From: Kocuria rosea
GTDB lineage: Bacteria > Actinomycetota > Actinomycetes > Actinomycetales > Micrococcaceae
Direction of reading: 5' to 3'
Assembly (NCBI RefSeq): GCF_006094695.1
Contig: NZ_CP035103.1
Span: forward strand, 3,162,001-3,226,000
Length of the DNA stretch: 64,000 nucleotides
Shown: piece after piece, positions 52,046 to 60,397 of the stretch
Numbering within the stretch: position 1 is the first letter of the stretch
Layout: the number at the start of each line of letters is the position of its first letter
Notes under the pieces: model-generated
The model's database searches: none
Seen by the model: only the letters and a program-made list of their open reading frames with translations
What the model was told of the DNA's origin: nothing
Made by a program: the position numbers and the translations under genes

Positions 52046-53497
52046 GGCGCCCGTGGACGGGGCCACCGGCGTGCGGTCCGCGGCGGCGGCGATGACCCCG
52101 GCGTAGGCGCGACCGCTGTCCTTGACCGTGCGCTCGAACGTCCCGTAGTCCACCCGGACCACGCCGAAGCGCTTGCCGTAGCCCCACGACCACTCGAAGT
52201 TGTCCAGCAGCGACCACACGAAGTAGCCGCGGACGTCCGCGCCCTGGTCGATGGCCTCCCCCACGGCCGCGATGTGGCCGAGGACGAACTCGGTGCGCTC
52301 CGTGTCGTGGACGGCGCCGTCGTCGCTGACGACGTCGTCGTAGGCGGCGCCGTTCTCGGTGACGTACAGGGGCGGGAGCGCGGGGTACTCCTCGCCCAGG
52401 CGCACCAGGAGCTTCCGCAGCCCGTCCGGGTTCACCTCCCAGTCCATCGCCGTGCGCGGCAGGCCGCGGCTCGGGAACGCGATGTCCTCGGAGCCGATCC
52501 AGCATGAGGACGTGGGGCGGCTGGCGCCGCCGGAGTGGCCGTCGCCGCCGGAGGACTCCGGGTGCCCGCTGATGAGGTCGTCGTGGTAGTGGTTCACGCC
52601 GAGGAAGTCGAGGGGCGCCCCGATGGTCGCGAGGTCACCGTCCCGGACGAGATCGCGGAGGCCGAACCGGTCCAGGTCCGCGAGGGTGTCCTCGGGGTAC
52701 GCGCCGCGCAGGATGGGGTCCAGGAAGAGGCGGTTCTGCAGGGAGTCGAACCGCCGGGCGGCGTCGAGGTCCACCGGGTCCGAGGGGTCTCGGGGGATCG
52801 AGTTGCTGAGGTTGAGGGTGATGCCCAGGTGCTCGGCACCGCGGGACCGCAGGTGCTCGACCGCGAGGCCGTGGGCCAGGTGCTGGTGGTGCACGGCGGC
52901 GACGGCGGCCCGGGGGTCCTGCCGGCCGGGCGCGTGGACCCCGGCCGCGTAGCCGAGCAGCGACGAGCAGAAGGGCTCGTTGAACGTGGTCCAGTGCCGC
53001 ACCCGGTCGCCGAGCACCGAGTGCACGTCGTCGGCGTACTCGAGGAAACGGTGCGCGGTGTCCCGGTGGGCCCACCCGCCCTTCTCCTCGAGCGCCTGCG
53101 GCAGGTCCCAGTGGTACAGGGTCAGCCAGGGCAGGATGCCGGCCTCGAGCAGCTCGTCGACCAGGCGGGAGTAGAAGTCCAGGCCCTCGGGGTTCGGGGC
53201 CCGGTCACCGGGACGCACCCGCGCCCAGCTCGTGGAGAAGCGGTAGGAGCCGAGCCCGAGCTCCTTCATGATCCGCACGTCCTCGGGCATCCGGTGGTAG
53301 TGCTGCACGGCGTCCTCCAGGGTGTCGCCGTTGGCCACGGCGCCCGGCAGACGGGCGAAGGCGTCCCAGACGGAGTCCTCCTTGCCGCCCTCGTGCCCGG
53401 CGCCCTCCACCTGGGCCGCGGCGGTGGCCGAGCCCCAGAGGAAGCCCTCGGGCCAGCTGCGGTGGTGCACGGCTGCGTCTTCTGCGTTGTTCGGCAT
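52043..53497 (-). CDS. GH1-family beta-glucosidase
   Basis: A 484-residue glycoside hydrolase family 1 enzyme. The N-terminal signature FLWGSATAAAQVEGA is present, the acid/base Glu is in WTTFNEPFCSS and the nucleophile Glu in PLYVTENGAAYDD. There is no signal peptide, so it acts inside the cell on imported beta-glucosides such as cellobiose. The ATG overlaps the TAA of the upstream permease gene (TAATG), placing it in the same transcript as the binding protein and permeases. Beta-galactosidase or 6-phospho activity is possible in GH1, but an ABC (not PTS) partner argues for unphosphorylated substrate. Confidence 0.93.
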   Translation of the reverse strand: MPNNAEDAAVHHRSWPEGFLWGSATAAAQVEGAGHEGGKEDSVWDAFARLPGAVANGDTLEDAVQHYHRMPEDVRIMKELGLGSYRFSTSWARVRPGDRAPNPEGLDFYSRLVDELLEAGILPWLTLYHWDLPQALEEKGGWAHRDTAHRFLEYADDVHSVLGDRVRHWTTFNEPFCSSLLGYAAGVHAPGRQDPRAAVAAVHHQHLAHGLAVEHLRSRGAEHLGITLNLSNSIPRDPSDPVDLDAARRFDSLQNRLFLDPILRGAYPEDTLADLDRFGLRDLVRDGDLATIGAPLDFLGVNHYHDDLISGHPESSGGDGHSGGASRPTSSCWIGSEDIAFPSRGLPRTAMDWEVNPDGLRKLLVRLGEEYPALPPLYVTENGAAYDDVVSDDGAVHDTERTEFVLGHIAAVGEAIDQGADVRGYFVWSLLDNFEWSWGYGKRFGVVRVDYGTFERTVKDSGRAYAGVIAAAADRTPVAPSTGA

Positions 53498-54393
53498 TAG
53501 CCCTTCACTGCTCCTTGCATGATTCCGGAAATGAGTTGTCTGCCCGCGACGGCGAAGAGCGCCAGGAGGGGAAGCGTGGCCATGACGGCGCCGGCGAGGA
53601 CGATCGAGTAGTCCACGTAGCGGGCCGACTGCAGCTGGCTCAGCGCCGTCTGCAGGGTGGGGTTGCTCGCGTCGAGGACGAGCAGCGGCCACAGGAAGTC
53701 GGTCCACGCCGTCATGAAGGTGAACAGGCCGAGGATGGCCATGGCCGGGCGGGCCGCGGGGAGCGCGACGTGCCAGAAGGTGGAGATCATCGACGCCCCG
53801 TCCATCCGGGCCGACTCGATGAGCTCGTCGGGGATGACGTCCACGAGGTACTGGCGCATGAAGAACACGCCGAACGCCGTGACGAGGGTGGGCACGACGA
53901 CCGCCCCGATCTCGCCGGTCCAGCCGAGCTCGCGCATGAGCATGAACAGCGGGATGATGCCGAGCTGCGTGGGGATGGCCATGGTCGCGACGACCGCGAC
54001 CATGAGGCCGTCGCGCCCCTTGAACCGCAGCTTGGCGAACGCGTACCCGGCGAGGGTGGAGAACGTGACCACCGAGACGGTGATGATCCCCGAGATGAGC
54101 ACGCTGTTGCCGAGGGCCAGCCAGAAGGGGATGGTGTCGAAGACCTCGCCCACGTTCGTCCAGAAGTTGCCGCCCGGCAGCAGCGGCGGCCAGGTGCGCC
54201 CGAGGGCCTCGTTGGAGCGGCTGCCGATGATCACCGACCACCACAGCGGATAGGCGCTGGCCAGGAAGAACGCGGACAGCAGGCCGTAGGTGAGGAAGCC
54301 GGGGCGGTGCCCGTCCCCGAAGATCCGCCGGCGCACGGGCACCGCCCGCGGCCGCCGCGTCCTGGTCCTCGTGGGTGCGCCGGTGACGGTCAT
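53497..54393 (-). CDS. Carbohydrate ABC transporter permease (MalG/CebG-like)
   Basis: A 298-residue permease with six spans. The EAA loop is ELIESARMDGASMISTFWHVALP, typical of the MalG group. The ATG at 54393 has GGAGG about five bases upstream and overlaps the stop of the other permease gene (ATGA). It is followed by the GH1 gene with TAATG overlap. The N-terminal 35 residues are Arg/Thr/Pro-rich and cytoplasmic. Confidence 0.92.
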   Translation of the reverse strand: MTVTGAPTRTRTRRPRAVPVRRRIFGDGHRPGFLTYGLLSAFFLASAYPLWWSVIIGSRSNEALGRTWPPLLPGGNFWTNVGEVFDTIPFWLALGNSVLISGIITVSVVTFSTLAGYAFAKLRFKGRDGLMVAVVATMAIPTQLGIIPLFMLMRELGWTGEIGAVVVPTLVTAFGVFFMRQYLVDVIPDELIESARMDGASMISTFWHVALPAARPAMAILGLFTFMTAWTDFLWPLLVLDASNPTLQTALSQLQSARYVDYSIVLAGAVMATLPLLALFAVAGRQLISGIMQGAVKG

Positions 54394-55511
54394 CGTGTCC
54401 TCCTCGTGGTCGTCGGTGCTGCGGCCGCCCGTGGCGCGCCGGTGCCGGTGTTCGCCGCCGCGTCGGGGACGACGGCGTCCACCGCACGCGGCCTCCGCCG
54501 CCGACCGGCCCCGCGCCCGGTCCTGCGCGGCGGCCTCCCCCCGTCGGACGCCGTCGCGATGCGGCGCGAGACCAGGTAGTTGACCAGGCCGAAGAGCAGG
54601 ATGAGGAGGAAGAGCAGCCAAGCGATGGTCGCGGCCTTGCCGAAGTTCTGCCGCTGGAAGGCCATCTCCCAGAGGTAGAGGACCGTGGTCTGGAACTGGC
54701 GCTGCGTGCCGCCCGCGGCCACGGGGTCGAAGAGCCTCGGCTCCGTGAAGATCTGGAGGCCGCCGATGGTGGTCGTGATGACCACGAACACCATCGTGGG
54801 ACGGATGCTCGGCAGGGTGATGCTGAAGAACCGGCGGAGAGGGCCCGCGCCGTCGATCGCGCCGGCGTCGTACAGGTCACGGGGCACCGCCTGCATCGCC
54901 GCGAGCAGGATCAGCGCGTTGTAGCCGGTCCAGCGCCAGTTGACCATGGCGGCGATGGCGATGTGGCTGGGCAGCGTCTCGTTCTTCCACAGGATCGGGT
55001 CGACCCCGAAGCTGCCGAGGATGTTGTTGATGAGCCCGTACTGCTCGCCGAACATGTTCGTGAAGATCATGGCCACGGCCACCGGGGTGACCACGTAGGG
55101 CAGCAGCACGCTCATCTGCCACAGCGTCCTGGCGCGCAGGTTCTGGTCCAGGACCGCCGCGATCAGTACCGCGGCCGCCAGCTGCGGGATGCTCGAGAGC
55201 AGGAAGATGCTCACCGTGTTGAACAGCGAGTTCCAGAAGAACCGGTCCCGCAGCACCTCGGTGAAGTTGCCCAGCCCCACGAACTCGCCCCGGCCGGTGA
55301 GCAGGTGCCAGTCGAAGAGCGAGACGAAGAACGTGTACCCGAGCGGGAAGAGCCCCACCACTCCGAAGAGGACGAAGAAGGGCGCGATGTACAGGTAGGG
55401 GGAGGCTTTCAGGTCCAGGACGATGAGCCGCTGTCTGCGGGTCGGCCTGGGCGGACTCGGCGCCGGCGCGGCGGGCGCCGCGGCGGCGGGGCGGTGGGCT
55501 GTCGTGGTCAT
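54390..55511 (-). CDS. Carbohydrate ABC transporter permease (MalF/CebF-like)
   Basis: A 373-residue permease with six to seven spans between about residues 40 and 320. It has a Pro/Ala-rich N-terminus and an unusual C-terminal tail of about 50 residues rich in Arg, Ala and Pro that is not part of the family fold. The EAA-loop region is DLYDAGAIDGAGPLRRFFSI. It partners the MalG-like permease and the lipoprotein binding protein. The upstream gap to the binding-protein gene is 64 bases. Confidence 0.9.
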   Translation of the reverse strand: MTTTAHRPAAAAPAAPAPSPPRPTRRQRLIVLDLKASPYLYIAPFFVLFGVVGLFPLGYTFFVSLFDWHLLTGRGEFVGLGNFTEVLRDRFFWNSLFNTVSIFLLSSIPQLAAAVLIAAVLDQNLRARTLWQMSVLLPYVVTPVAVAMIFTNMFGEQYGLINNILGSFGVDPILWKNETLPSHIAIAAMVNWRWTGYNALILLAAMQAVPRDLYDAGAIDGAGPLRRFFSITLPSIRPTMVFVVITTTIGGLQIFTEPRLFDPVAAGGTQRQFQTTVLYLWEMAFQRQNFGKAATIAWLLFLLILLFGLVNYLVSRRIATASDGGRPPRRTGRGAGRRRRPRAVDAVVPDAAANTGTGAPRAAAAPTTTRRTR

Positions 55512-55575
55512 GAGGGTCTCGCGCTTCCGTGAGGGGGCCTCCGGCGGATTCCGGAGGCCCCGTGGCCGGGTCCTG

Positions 55576-56892
55576 CTAGTTGTTGACGACCAGGTCGTCG
55601 AGAAGCGCGAGGGCCTCGTCCCAGGCCTCGTCGGCCGTGGCGGTCCCGGCGTCGAGGCGCTTCAGCGGCGGCAGGAAGACGTTCTCCTGGATCACGGAGT
55701 CGTGCGGGCCCTTGAACTGGGCGACGACCCCCTCGGCGCGGGACGCGAGGATCACCCCGGTGGGTGCGTCGTTGAACACGGGGTTCGGTTCGGCGTCCTC
55801 GACCAGCTTCTCCTGGGCCTCGATGGTGCTGGGGAAGTTGTTCGCCTTGGCCGACTGCTTGACCTGCTGCTCGGGCGCGGTGAGCCAGGCCGCGAGCTTC
55901 GCCGCCTCCTCCGGGTGCTCGGAGGTCTCCGGGACGGAGAGGAACGCGCCGCCCCAGTTGGAGGCGCCGCCCGGGAAGACGTCGGCGAAGTCCCACCCGC
56001 TGCCCTCGCCGCCGCCGGCGGACTCGAGCTGGCCCTCGATGGTGCCGAGCATCCAGCCGGGGCAGACGAAGGTCGCGAAGGAGCCGTCCACGAAGGCCTG
56101 GCCGTTGCCCCAGTCGAACTGGGTCTGGTTGGCGGAGAGGCCGTCCAGCGTGCCCGCGGCGAGCAGGTCGAAGCGCTCGCGCAGCTGCTCGTTGCCCTCC
56201 ACGTTCAGCTCGCCGTCGGCGGTGTAGTAGCCCTCGTCGAGCTGGTTGACCATCGAGTTCCACACGAAGCCGGACTGGTCGTACCAGGCCTTGCCCGTGG
56301 TCTCCTGGTACTCGCGGCCGAGCTCGAAGTAGGTCTCCCAGGTGGCGTCGTCGCCGCCGAAGAGCTCCGCGACCTCCTCGCGGTCGCTGGGCAGACCGGC
56401 CTCCTCGAAGAGCTTTCCGTTGTAGCAGAGGCCCTGGGGGCCGATGTCGGTGCCGTACCCGATGACGCGGCCCTCCGGGTCGGTCCCCTGCTCGAACTTC
56501 CACGGCACCCAGTTGTCCTTGATGTCGGCCGCGCCGTGCTCGTTGAGGTCCACGAATTGGTCGGAGACCTCCATGATCGAGCCGAGCCAGCCCTCCTCGA
56601 TGGCGGTGACGTCGCTGAGCCCGGACCCGGCGGCGATCTTGGTGAAGGCGTCCGTGCGCGCGTTCGAGCCGCGGTCGATGTTCGTGGCCTTGATGGTCAC
56701 GCCCGGGTTCAGCTCCTCGTACTCGCCGTAGAGGTCGTCGTAGCCGAAGGTCCCGAAGGTGGTGACGGTGAGTTCGACGGGGTTGTCGGCGCTGGCCGGC
56801 TCGCCTCCGCCCCCGCCGCACCCCGTGGCGACGGCTGCCAGTGCCGCCGCACCCGCCAGGGCTGTCGTTCGCTTGAGTCGCGTGTGTCCCAC
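55576..56892 (-). CDS. Carbohydrate ABC transporter substrate-binding lipoprotein (CebE-like)
   Basis: A 438-residue lipoprotein. Signal peptide and lipobox are GAAALAAVATGC, followed by a Gly-rich linker, then a family 1 extracellular solute-binding fold (LTVTTFGTFGYDDLYGEYEE, GYGTDIGPQGLCYNGKLFEE, VPETSEHPEEAAKLAAWLT). The GTG at 56892 is preferred because AAGGAG lies five bases upstream; the GTG at 56898 almost touches that site. It is the first gene of the operon, directly after the operator-flanked promoter. The ligand is probably cellobiose or another beta-glucoside, from the GH1 gene downstream. Confidence 0.9.
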   Translation of the reverse strand: MGHTRLKRTTALAGAAALAAVATGCGGGGGEPASADNPVELTVTTFGTFGYDDLYGEYEELNPGVTIKATNIDRGSNARTDAFTKIAAGSGLSDVTAIEEGWLGSIMEVSDQFVDLNEHGAADIKDNWVPWKFEQGTDPEGRVIGYGTDIGPQGLCYNGKLFEEAGLPSDREEVAELFGGDDATWETYFELGREYQETTGKAWYDQSGFVWNSMVNQLDEGYYTADGELNVEGNEQLRERFDLLAAGTLDGLSANQTQFDWGNGQAFVDGSFATFVCPGWMLGTIEGQLESAGGGEGSGWDFADVFPGGASNWGGAFLSVPETSEHPEEAAKLAAWLTAPEQQVKQSAKANNFPSTIEAQEKLVEDAEPNPVFNDAPTGVILASRAEGVVAQFKGPHDSVIQENVFLPPLKRLDAGTATADEAWDEALALLDDLVVNN

Positions 56893-56932
56893 GGTCACTC
56901 CTTGTGTGAAGGGCTGGAGAGGAGCTGCTCTT

Positions 56933-56948
56933 GAGAGAGCGCTCTCTC
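56933..56948. promoter_or_regulatory. LacI-type operator O1 (perfect 16-bp palindrome)
   Basis: GAGAGAGCGCTCTCTC, with the central CG of LacI-family operators, lies at about +6 to +21 relative to the predicted start of the operon, where bound repressor would block transcription. Confidence 0.85.
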
Positions 56949-56960
56949 CGCTGTGCCTCG

Positions 56961-56989
56961 ACTGTATGTGCCGTGGCTCACACCGTCAA
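56961..56989 (-). promoter_or_regulatory. Promoter of the beta-glucoside operon
   Basis: On the minus strand, TTGACG (56989-56984) is followed by a 17-base spacer and TACAGT (56966-56961), a good match to sigma-70-type consensus. It sits between two operator palindromes. Confidence 0.8.
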
Positions 56990-57002
56990 GAGAGCGCTCT
57001 CT
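56989..57002. promoter_or_regulatory. LacI-type operator O2 (perfect 14-bp palindrome)
   Basis: AGAGAGCGCTCTCT shares the core of O1 and touches the -35 hexamer. The two operator centres are 55 bp apart, close to five helical turns, so cooperative binding or a small loop is possible. Confidence 0.85.
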
Positions 57003-57065
57003 CAGATCTCGGAGAAGTCGCTCCGCGTCGTGCGGCGAGGACGGGACGGGCCCGTCCGCGACGCG

Positions 57066-57800
57066 TCAGCGGGCGTAGCGGTCCACGAAGGCGGCGAGGA
57101 TCCTCTCGGGCTCGGTCACGGGCGGCCCCGTGCGGATCCGGTCCTTGACGTCCTCGGCCTCGGCCGGCGGGAAGTACCCGTGCTCCTTGTACGCCTCGAT
57201 CCGGCGGAGCAGGGCGGGGGCGTCGAGCTCGGGATGGAACTGGGTCGCGTAGAGGTTCTGCTTGATCCGGAACATCTGGACGGGGCAGTCCGCGCCGGTC
57301 GCGAGCAGGACGGCTGCGGGCGCCAGGGTGCGCGTGCCCTCCTTGTGCCCCACGAACCCGTGGAACGCCGGCGGGAACTCCCGGAGCAGCGGGTCCCGCA
57401 GCCCCTCCTCGGTCAGGGTGACCTCGATGACGCCGATCTCCTCGCCGCGGGTGCGGTCCACGATCCCACCCTGGTGCGTGCCCAGGGTGCCGACGCCGTA
57501 GCAGGCGCCGAGGAACGGGAAGTCCCGGGCGACCACCTCGTCGAGCAGGTCCCGCATCTCGGACTCGGCCCGCCGCTGCACCTCCGACTTCAGCTGCGGC
57601 GGGTCGGAGGAGTTGAACGGGGACCCGCCGATGACGACCCCGGAGTAGCGCTCGAGGTCGATCGGCGGCATGGGCCCCGCCTCCAGCCGGACCCGGTGGA
57701 GGTGGCTCTCCTGCAGGCCGCTGAAGCGGCAGATGGTCTCGTACTCCTCGTCCGCGACGTCGTCCTCGGCGCGGGTGGCGAGCAGCAGGAAGGGCTTCAT
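57066..57800 (-). CDS. Class I glutamine amidotransferase-domain protein (GMP synthase-like)
   Basis: A 244-residue stand-alone class I amidotransferase domain. The nucleophile Cys is in PFLGACYGVGTLGTHQGG and the His-Glu pair in LYATQFHPELDAP. It resembles the GMP-synthase glutaminase domain but has no synthase partner nearby; such proteins act in gamma-glutamyl hydrolysis or unknown amidation. The ATG at 57800 gives MKPFLLLATRAEDDVAD. It follows fdhD on the same strand after 40 bases. Confidence 0.88.
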   Translation of the reverse strand: MKPFLLLATRAEDDVADEEYETICRFSGLQESHLHRVRLEAGPMPPIDLERYSGVVIGGSPFNSSDPPQLKSEVQRRAESEMRDLLDEVVARDFPFLGACYGVGTLGTHQGGIVDRTRGEEIGVIEVTLTEEGLRDPLLREFPPAFHGFVGHKEGTRTLAPAAVLLATGADCPVQMFRIKQNLYATQFHPELDAPALLRRIEAYKEHGYFPPAEAEDVKDRIRTGPPVTEPERILAAFVDRYAR

Positions 57801-57840
57801 GACCCCATCGTAGCCAGCGGCGGGGCGCTCCCCCGCCCGC

Positions 57841-58698
57841 TCAGGGGACCAGGCGCTCCCGGTGCGCATAGGCGTTGAAGGAGGTGCCGCGGCTGAAGCC
57901 GAGCAGGGTGACCCCCGTCTGCTCCGCGAGGTCCACGGCGAGTGCCGAGGGCGCCGAGACGGCCGCGAGCGCCGGGACGCCGGCCATGTACGCCTTCTGC
58001 ACCAGCTCGAACGAGGCGCGGCCCGAGACCTGGAGCACGGTGGAGCCCAGAGGCAGGAGATTCTCGCGCAGGGCCCAGCCCACCACCTTGTCCACGGCGT
58101 TGTGCCGCCCCACGTCCTCGCGCACGCACAGCAGCTCGGGCTCGCCGGCACCGTCGCCGTCGGGGCCGTCCGGGAAGCGGAAGAGCCCCGCGGCGTGGAC
58201 GCCGCCGGTCGTGGCGAACAGCTTCTGCCCGGTGCGCAGCCGGTCCGGCAGGGCGAGCAGCGCGGGCACGGGGAGCCCGGTCCGGTCCGCGGCGGGGTCG
58301 AACGAGGAGACCTTGGTGACGGCCTCGATGGACGCCGTGCCGCAGACCCCGCACGACGACGACGTGTAGACGTGCCGCTCCATGGAGGTGTCCGGCAGGG
58401 CGACCCCCGGCGCGAGCCGCACCTCCACCACGTTGTAGGTCCGCTGCCCGTCCGGGCCGACGCCGCTGCGGTAGTCCATCTGCACGATCTCGGCCGGCGC
58501 GCGCACCACGCCCTCGGAGACGAGGAACCCGGCCACGAGGTCGAAGTCGTGACCCGGGGTGCGCATCGTGACGGTGAACGGCCTGCCGTCGAGCCGGATC
58601 TCCAGGGGCTCCTCACCGGCCAGGGTGTCCGCGCGTCCGGTCCCGCCGCCGTCGGCGGTGTACCGGTGCACGCGGCGCCGCTGGGAAGCTCGGGTCAT
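57841..58698 (-). CDS. fdhD: Formate dehydrogenase accessory sulfurtransferase FdhD
   Basis: Transfers sulfur from a cysteine desulfurase to the molybdenum cofactor of formate dehydrogenase. The 285-residue protein has the essential cysteine pair in SSSCGVCGTAS, plus the conserved FATTGGVHAAGLF and VREDVGRHNAVDKVVGWAL segments. The ATG at 58698 has GGAGG six bases upstream. No formate dehydrogenase or molybdopterin gene is in the window, so its client is elsewhere in the genome. Confidence 0.95.
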   Translation of the reverse strand: MTRASQRRRVHRYTADGGGTGRADTLAGEEPLEIRLDGRPFTVTMRTPGHDFDLVAGFLVSEGVVRAPAEIVQMDYRSGVGPDGQRTYNVVEVRLAPGVALPDTSMERHVYTSSSCGVCGTASIEAVTKVSSFDPAADRTGLPVPALLALPDRLRTGQKLFATTGGVHAAGLFRFPDGPDGDGAGEPELLCVREDVGRHNAVDKVVGWALRENLLPLGSTVLQVSGRASFELVQKAYMAGVPALAAVSAPSALAVDLAEQTGVTLLGFSRGTSFNAYAHRERLVP

Positions 58699-59095
58699 GG
58701 CGGTCCTCCGGTCCCGGCTCCACCGGGTGGGAGCCCTCCCCCGGCATCCTATGGGCGCGGCCCGCGGGGGCCGAAGCGGCGGCATTACCGAGCAGTAACG
58801 TCGGGCGAAGTGGGGACAGGCACGTTCTGTTCTTATTCATAGACTTTTGTCTAGAGTTGACGTGTCAAGGGAATTCGGCGGCAGGGCTGCCGGCGGATCC
58901 CCCGGGCGATCCACTGCGGTTCCACGGGCCGGCGCGCCGAGGCGCGGCCGTCGCAGCGGGCACCCCGTCCCCCGTGATCCGGGGGGACCGGGTGCACGCC
59001 GCCTCCGCGGACACCCCACCGGATGCCCGGCACCACACGCGCACCGATCCCGCGCGGCCTCTCCTCTCACCCCTCTCTCGCTCGAAGGCGGAACC
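58699..59095. other. 397-base divergent intergenic region with an AT-rich, inverted-repeat-bearing patch
   Basis: No gene is seen. The part nearest fdhD holds TAGGAT (minus strand, near 58745) as a possible -10. At 58830-58868 an AT-rich patch contains TAGACttttGTCTA (58840-58853) and TTGACgtGTCAA (58857-58868), two adjacent inverted repeats. The remaining 225 bases are GC-rich and would be an untranslated leader for the secreted-protein operon if transcription starts in the AT-rich patch. Confidence 0.5.
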
Positions 59096-59686
59096 ATGAA
59101 CACTGCAGCGCAGACCCCCCTGTCCGAGTCCACCGCGAAGGCCGGCCGGAACCGGCGCGCCGGCAAGGCCGTCCTGGCCGGCGCCGTGGCCGTCGGCCTC
59201 CTCGCCGCCGGCGGCGGGACCTTCGCCAAGTGGTCCGAGGAGCAGGCCATTGCTTCCGCCGACAGCATCACGGCCGGTGAGCTCTCGATGAAGAACACCA
59301 CGGTGTCCTGGACGGATGGCGCCGGGAAGGGCATCAACCCGGCCGTCTACAAGATCGTCCCCGGCGACACCGTCCAGCTCCACGCCTCCACCACGGTGAT
59401 CGCGGTGGGCGCCAACCTGAAGGGGTCCCTCGAGCTGCAGCTCCCCGCACAGCTGCAGCAGGAGATCGACGCGCTCGAGAAGGCCGGCTACGTGTCCTAC
59501 GACGTGACGCTGGCCAGCGACGAGAAGTCGGCCCAGAACTCGTTCCCGGTCACCAAGGACGACAACGGGGACACCGTGACGGCCGTCGCCACGTTCACCT
59601 GGAAGGCGGACATGACCACCGGCAGCGACGGCGAGAACGTGTCCAAGTCGCTGAGCGGCACCAAGCTCGTCCTCGCCCAGCAGTGA
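59096..59686 (+). CDS. TasA/CalY-like secreted protein with SipW-type signal (first gene)
   Basis: A 196-residue secreted protein. After a charged N-terminus of about 24 residues and a hydrophobic segment (AVLAGAVAVGLLAAGG), the cleavage region reads GTFAKWSEEQA, the SipW-dependent type known for TasA/CalY biofilm fibre proteins, which lack a normal AxA site. The mature part is beta-rich with the TasA-like start ADSITAGELSMKN. GAAGGCGG precedes the ATG. A 12-bp hairpin follows the gene. Fibre formation is inferred from signal type and operon, since mature sequences in this group diverge. Confidence 0.82.
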   Translation: MNTAAQTPLSESTAKAGRNRRAGKAVLAGAVAVGLLAAGGGTFAKWSEEQAIASADSITAGELSMKNTTVSWTDGAGKGINPAVYKIVPGDTVQLHASTTVIAVGANLKGSLELQLPAQLQQEIDALEKAGYVSYDVTLASDEKSAQNSFPVTKDDNGDTVTAVATFTWKADMTTGSDGENVSKSLSGTKLVLAQQ

Positions 59687-59710
59687 CGACCCGGGGCCGA
59701 CCGGCCCCAC

Positions 59711-59748
59711 GGCACCCCGGTGTAGCGACGATGTCGCACCGGGGTGCC
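59711..59748 (+). terminator. Strong hairpin between the first and second TasA-like genes
   Basis: GGCACCCCGGTG (59711-59722) pairs perfectly with CACCGGGGTGCC (59737-59748), and CGAC/GTCG extends the stem inside the loop. No T-tract follows. It could stabilise the upstream mRNA or partly terminate transcription. Confidence 0.75.
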
Positions 59749-59787
59749 CCGCCCCCGTCTCGCTCCGTCTCACCCCCAGAGGCCCCC

Positions 59788-60375
59788 ATGACGCGCACTC
59801 CCCGCTTCCGCCCCTCGACCGCCGGCCGCGCCCTCGCCGCCGCCGCGGCCGCGCTCCTGGCGCTGACCCTGCTGGGCAACAGCCTCGGAACGGCCGCCCG
59901 GTGGTCCGACACGGCACCGCTCGAGACGCAGGCCGTCAGCACCGGCACCCTCGACGTGGCGCTGGAGCCCGCGCGGGCGACCCTCCACCGCACCGACGTC
60001 GATCCCACGACCGGTGCCCTCCGGCGCGGAACCACCGACCTCACCGGAGCGGCGGACGCCCTGTCCGCGCTGGCCCCCGGCGACACGGTCGTCGTCACGA
60101 CCCGCGCGGTCCTCGACGTCGAGGGCGCGAACCTCGCCGCGACCCTCACGGTCGATCCCGGCGTGCCGGCCGGCGGCGCGGTCGTCCCCCGCGTCGAGCT
60201 CGTGCCGGTCTCCGGCGCGCCGCCGCAGCCCGGGCCGTCCTCCTGGACGGTGACCTCGGCCCACGACGGCGCGGTCTACGACGTCACCGTCTCCTACGAG
60301 GTGTCCCCGGACCCCGCCGCCCAGGGCACGACCGTCACGCCGGGCCCGCTCACGGTCGCCCTCACCCAGCACTGA
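59788..60375 (+). CDS. SipW-type-signal secreted protein (second gene)
   Basis: A 195-residue secreted protein. The hydrophobic signal (ALAAAAAALLALTLLGNSLG) ends in GTAARWSDTA, the same G-T-x-A-[KR]-W-S pattern as its neighbours. The mature region begins VSTGTLDVALEPA, like the TasA-type strand, and stays beta-rich (TVVVTTRAVLDVEGANLAAT). There are no cysteines. It is co-directional with the first and third genes; the next ATG is 23 bases after its stop. Probably an accessory or second subunit of the same surface structure. Confidence 0.78.
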   Translation: MTRTPRFRPSTAGRALAAAAAALLALTLLGNSLGTAARWSDTAPLETQAVSTGTLDVALEPARATLHRTDVDPTTGALRRGTTDLTGAADALSALAPGDTVVVTTRAVLDVEGANLAATLTVDPGVPAGGAVVPRVELVPVSGAPPQPGPSSWTVTSAHDGAVYDVTVSYEVSPDPAAQGTTVTPGPLTVALTQH

Positions 60376-60397
60376 CCCCCCTCCCCCAGGAGCTCCC

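Noticed and set aside
52043..54880. A possible 945-residue fusion of a permease and the GH1 enzyme
   Set aside because: The N-terminal part is a shadow of the two permease genes. The TAATG overlap at 53495-53499 gives a normal GH1 start.
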